64,000 nt of DNA from Cladorhizidae sp. MBARI D1340-BT2 (taxonomy: Eukaryota > Porifera > Demospongiae > Poecilosclerida > Cladorhizidae). Of the stretch, positions 63,037 through 64,000 are shown piece by piece (within the stretch, counting starts at the first letter, position 1; the number at the start of each line of letters is the position of its first letter). A program made the translations under genes and the position numbers. The stretch lies in contig JAQNBH010000278.1 of the NCBI GenBank assembly GCA_028752905.1, positions 124,001 to 188,000 on the forward strand, in the 5' to 3' direction. Under the pieces are notes generated by a model that ran no database searches, was not told the origin of the DNA, and saw only the letters and a list, made by a program, of their open reading frames with translations.

Positions 63037-64000
63037 GTCAGGAGTGCACCAGACTAGACATTAATTACATGTGCAAGGTCAGGAGTGCACCAGACTAGAC
63101 ATTAATTACATGTGCAAGGTCAGGAGTGCACCAGACTAGACATTAATTACATGTGCAAGGTCAGGAGTGCACCAGACTAGACATTAATTACATGTGCAAG
63201 GTCAGGAGTGCACCAGACTAGACATTAATTACATGTGCAAGGTCAGGAGTGCACCAGACTAGACATTAATTACATGTGCAAGGTCAGGAGTGCACCAGAC
63301 TAGACATTAATTACATGTGCAAGGTCAGGAGTGCACCAGACTAGACATTAATTACATGTGCAAGGTCAGGAGTGCACCAGACTAGACATTAATTACATGT
63401 GCAAGGTCGGGAGTGCACCAGACTAGACATTAATTACATGTGCAAGGTCAGGAGTGCACCAGACTAGACATTAATTACATGTGCAAGGTCAGGAGTGCAC
63501 CAGACTAGACATTAATTACATGTGCAAGGTCAGGAGTGCACCAGACTAGACATTAATTACATGTGCAAGGTCAGGAGTGCACCAGACTAGACATTAATTA
63601 CATGTGCAAGGTCAGGAGTGCACCAGACTAGACATTAATTACATGTGCAAGGTCAGGAGTGCACCAGACTAGACATTAATTACATGTGCAAGGTCAGGAG
63701 TGCACCAGACTAGACATTAATTACATGTGCAAGGTCAGGAGTGCACCAGACTAGACATTAATTACATGTGCAAGGTCAGGAGTGCACCAGACTAGACATT
63801 AATTACATGTGCAAGGTCAGGGGTGCACCAGACTAGACATTAATTACATGTGCAAGGTCAGGAGTGCACCAGACTAGACATTAATTACATGTGCAAGGTC
63901 AGGAGTGCACCAGACTAGACATTAATTACATGTGCAAGGTCAGGAGTGCACCAGACTAGACATTAATTACATGTGCAAGGTCAGGAGTGCACCAGACTAG
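63037..64000. repeat. 41-bp minisatellite array A10 (right edge cut by window)
   Basis: About 23 units to the window edge and clearly continuing. One AGGTCG unit near 63408 and one GGGGTGC near 63821. With the cut array at position 1, this shows the higher-order repeat extends beyond the window on both sides. Confidence 0.97.

Overview
The window is almost entirely a tandem array of one composite repeat, with no intact single-copy gene. Each full (long) unit reads, on the + strand: a 41-bp minisatellite array (A), a 27-bp minisatellite array (B), a core of about 2.5 kb, a short stub of the same 27-bp repeat (B'), a 33-35-bp minisatellite (C), then the next A array. The core holds a hairpin and a G-tract, a minus-strand hAT-superfamily transposase relic, an A-rich tract, and a 712-bp segment with CCAAT and TATA boxes. 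Thirteen cores are present. Their transposase relics begin (low coordinate) at 3541, 10223, 17106, 23030, 25894, 28758, 31644, 34531, 37420, 42923, 48607, 54804 and 60482.

The host is probably an animal, most likely an invertebrate. The transposase is a TTF-zinc-finger/DUF4371 (ZMYM1-like) hAT protein, which is common in metazoan genomes. It appears to carry a short GT-AG intron, and there is no sign of prokaryotic gene organisation. Species cannot be determined from the sequence alone.

Layout: long units with A and C arrays cover roughly 1-22.8 kb (cores 1-3, leading into core 4) and 39.7-64.0 kb (cores 9-13). From 22.8 to 39.7 kb, cores 4-9 are joined directly by a 354-bp B array with no A or C, giving five short intervals of 2864-2889 bp. 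The length variation among these short intervals is fully accounted for by the A and G homopolymer tracts.

The transposase relic appears dead in all 13 copies. Every copy has a frameshift in exon 1, a frameshift between the two recognisable catalytic Asp regions, and loss of the C-terminal third including the hAT dimerisation region. These lesions are shared, so the element was inactivated before it was amplified. I infer spread by unequal exchange and conversion rather than by transposition. Supporting signs are whole-repeat length steps, identical module junctions, shared variant fingerprints and mosaic haplotypes. I see no functional multi-gene system. The notable object is this hierarchical satellite built around a captured transposon fragment.
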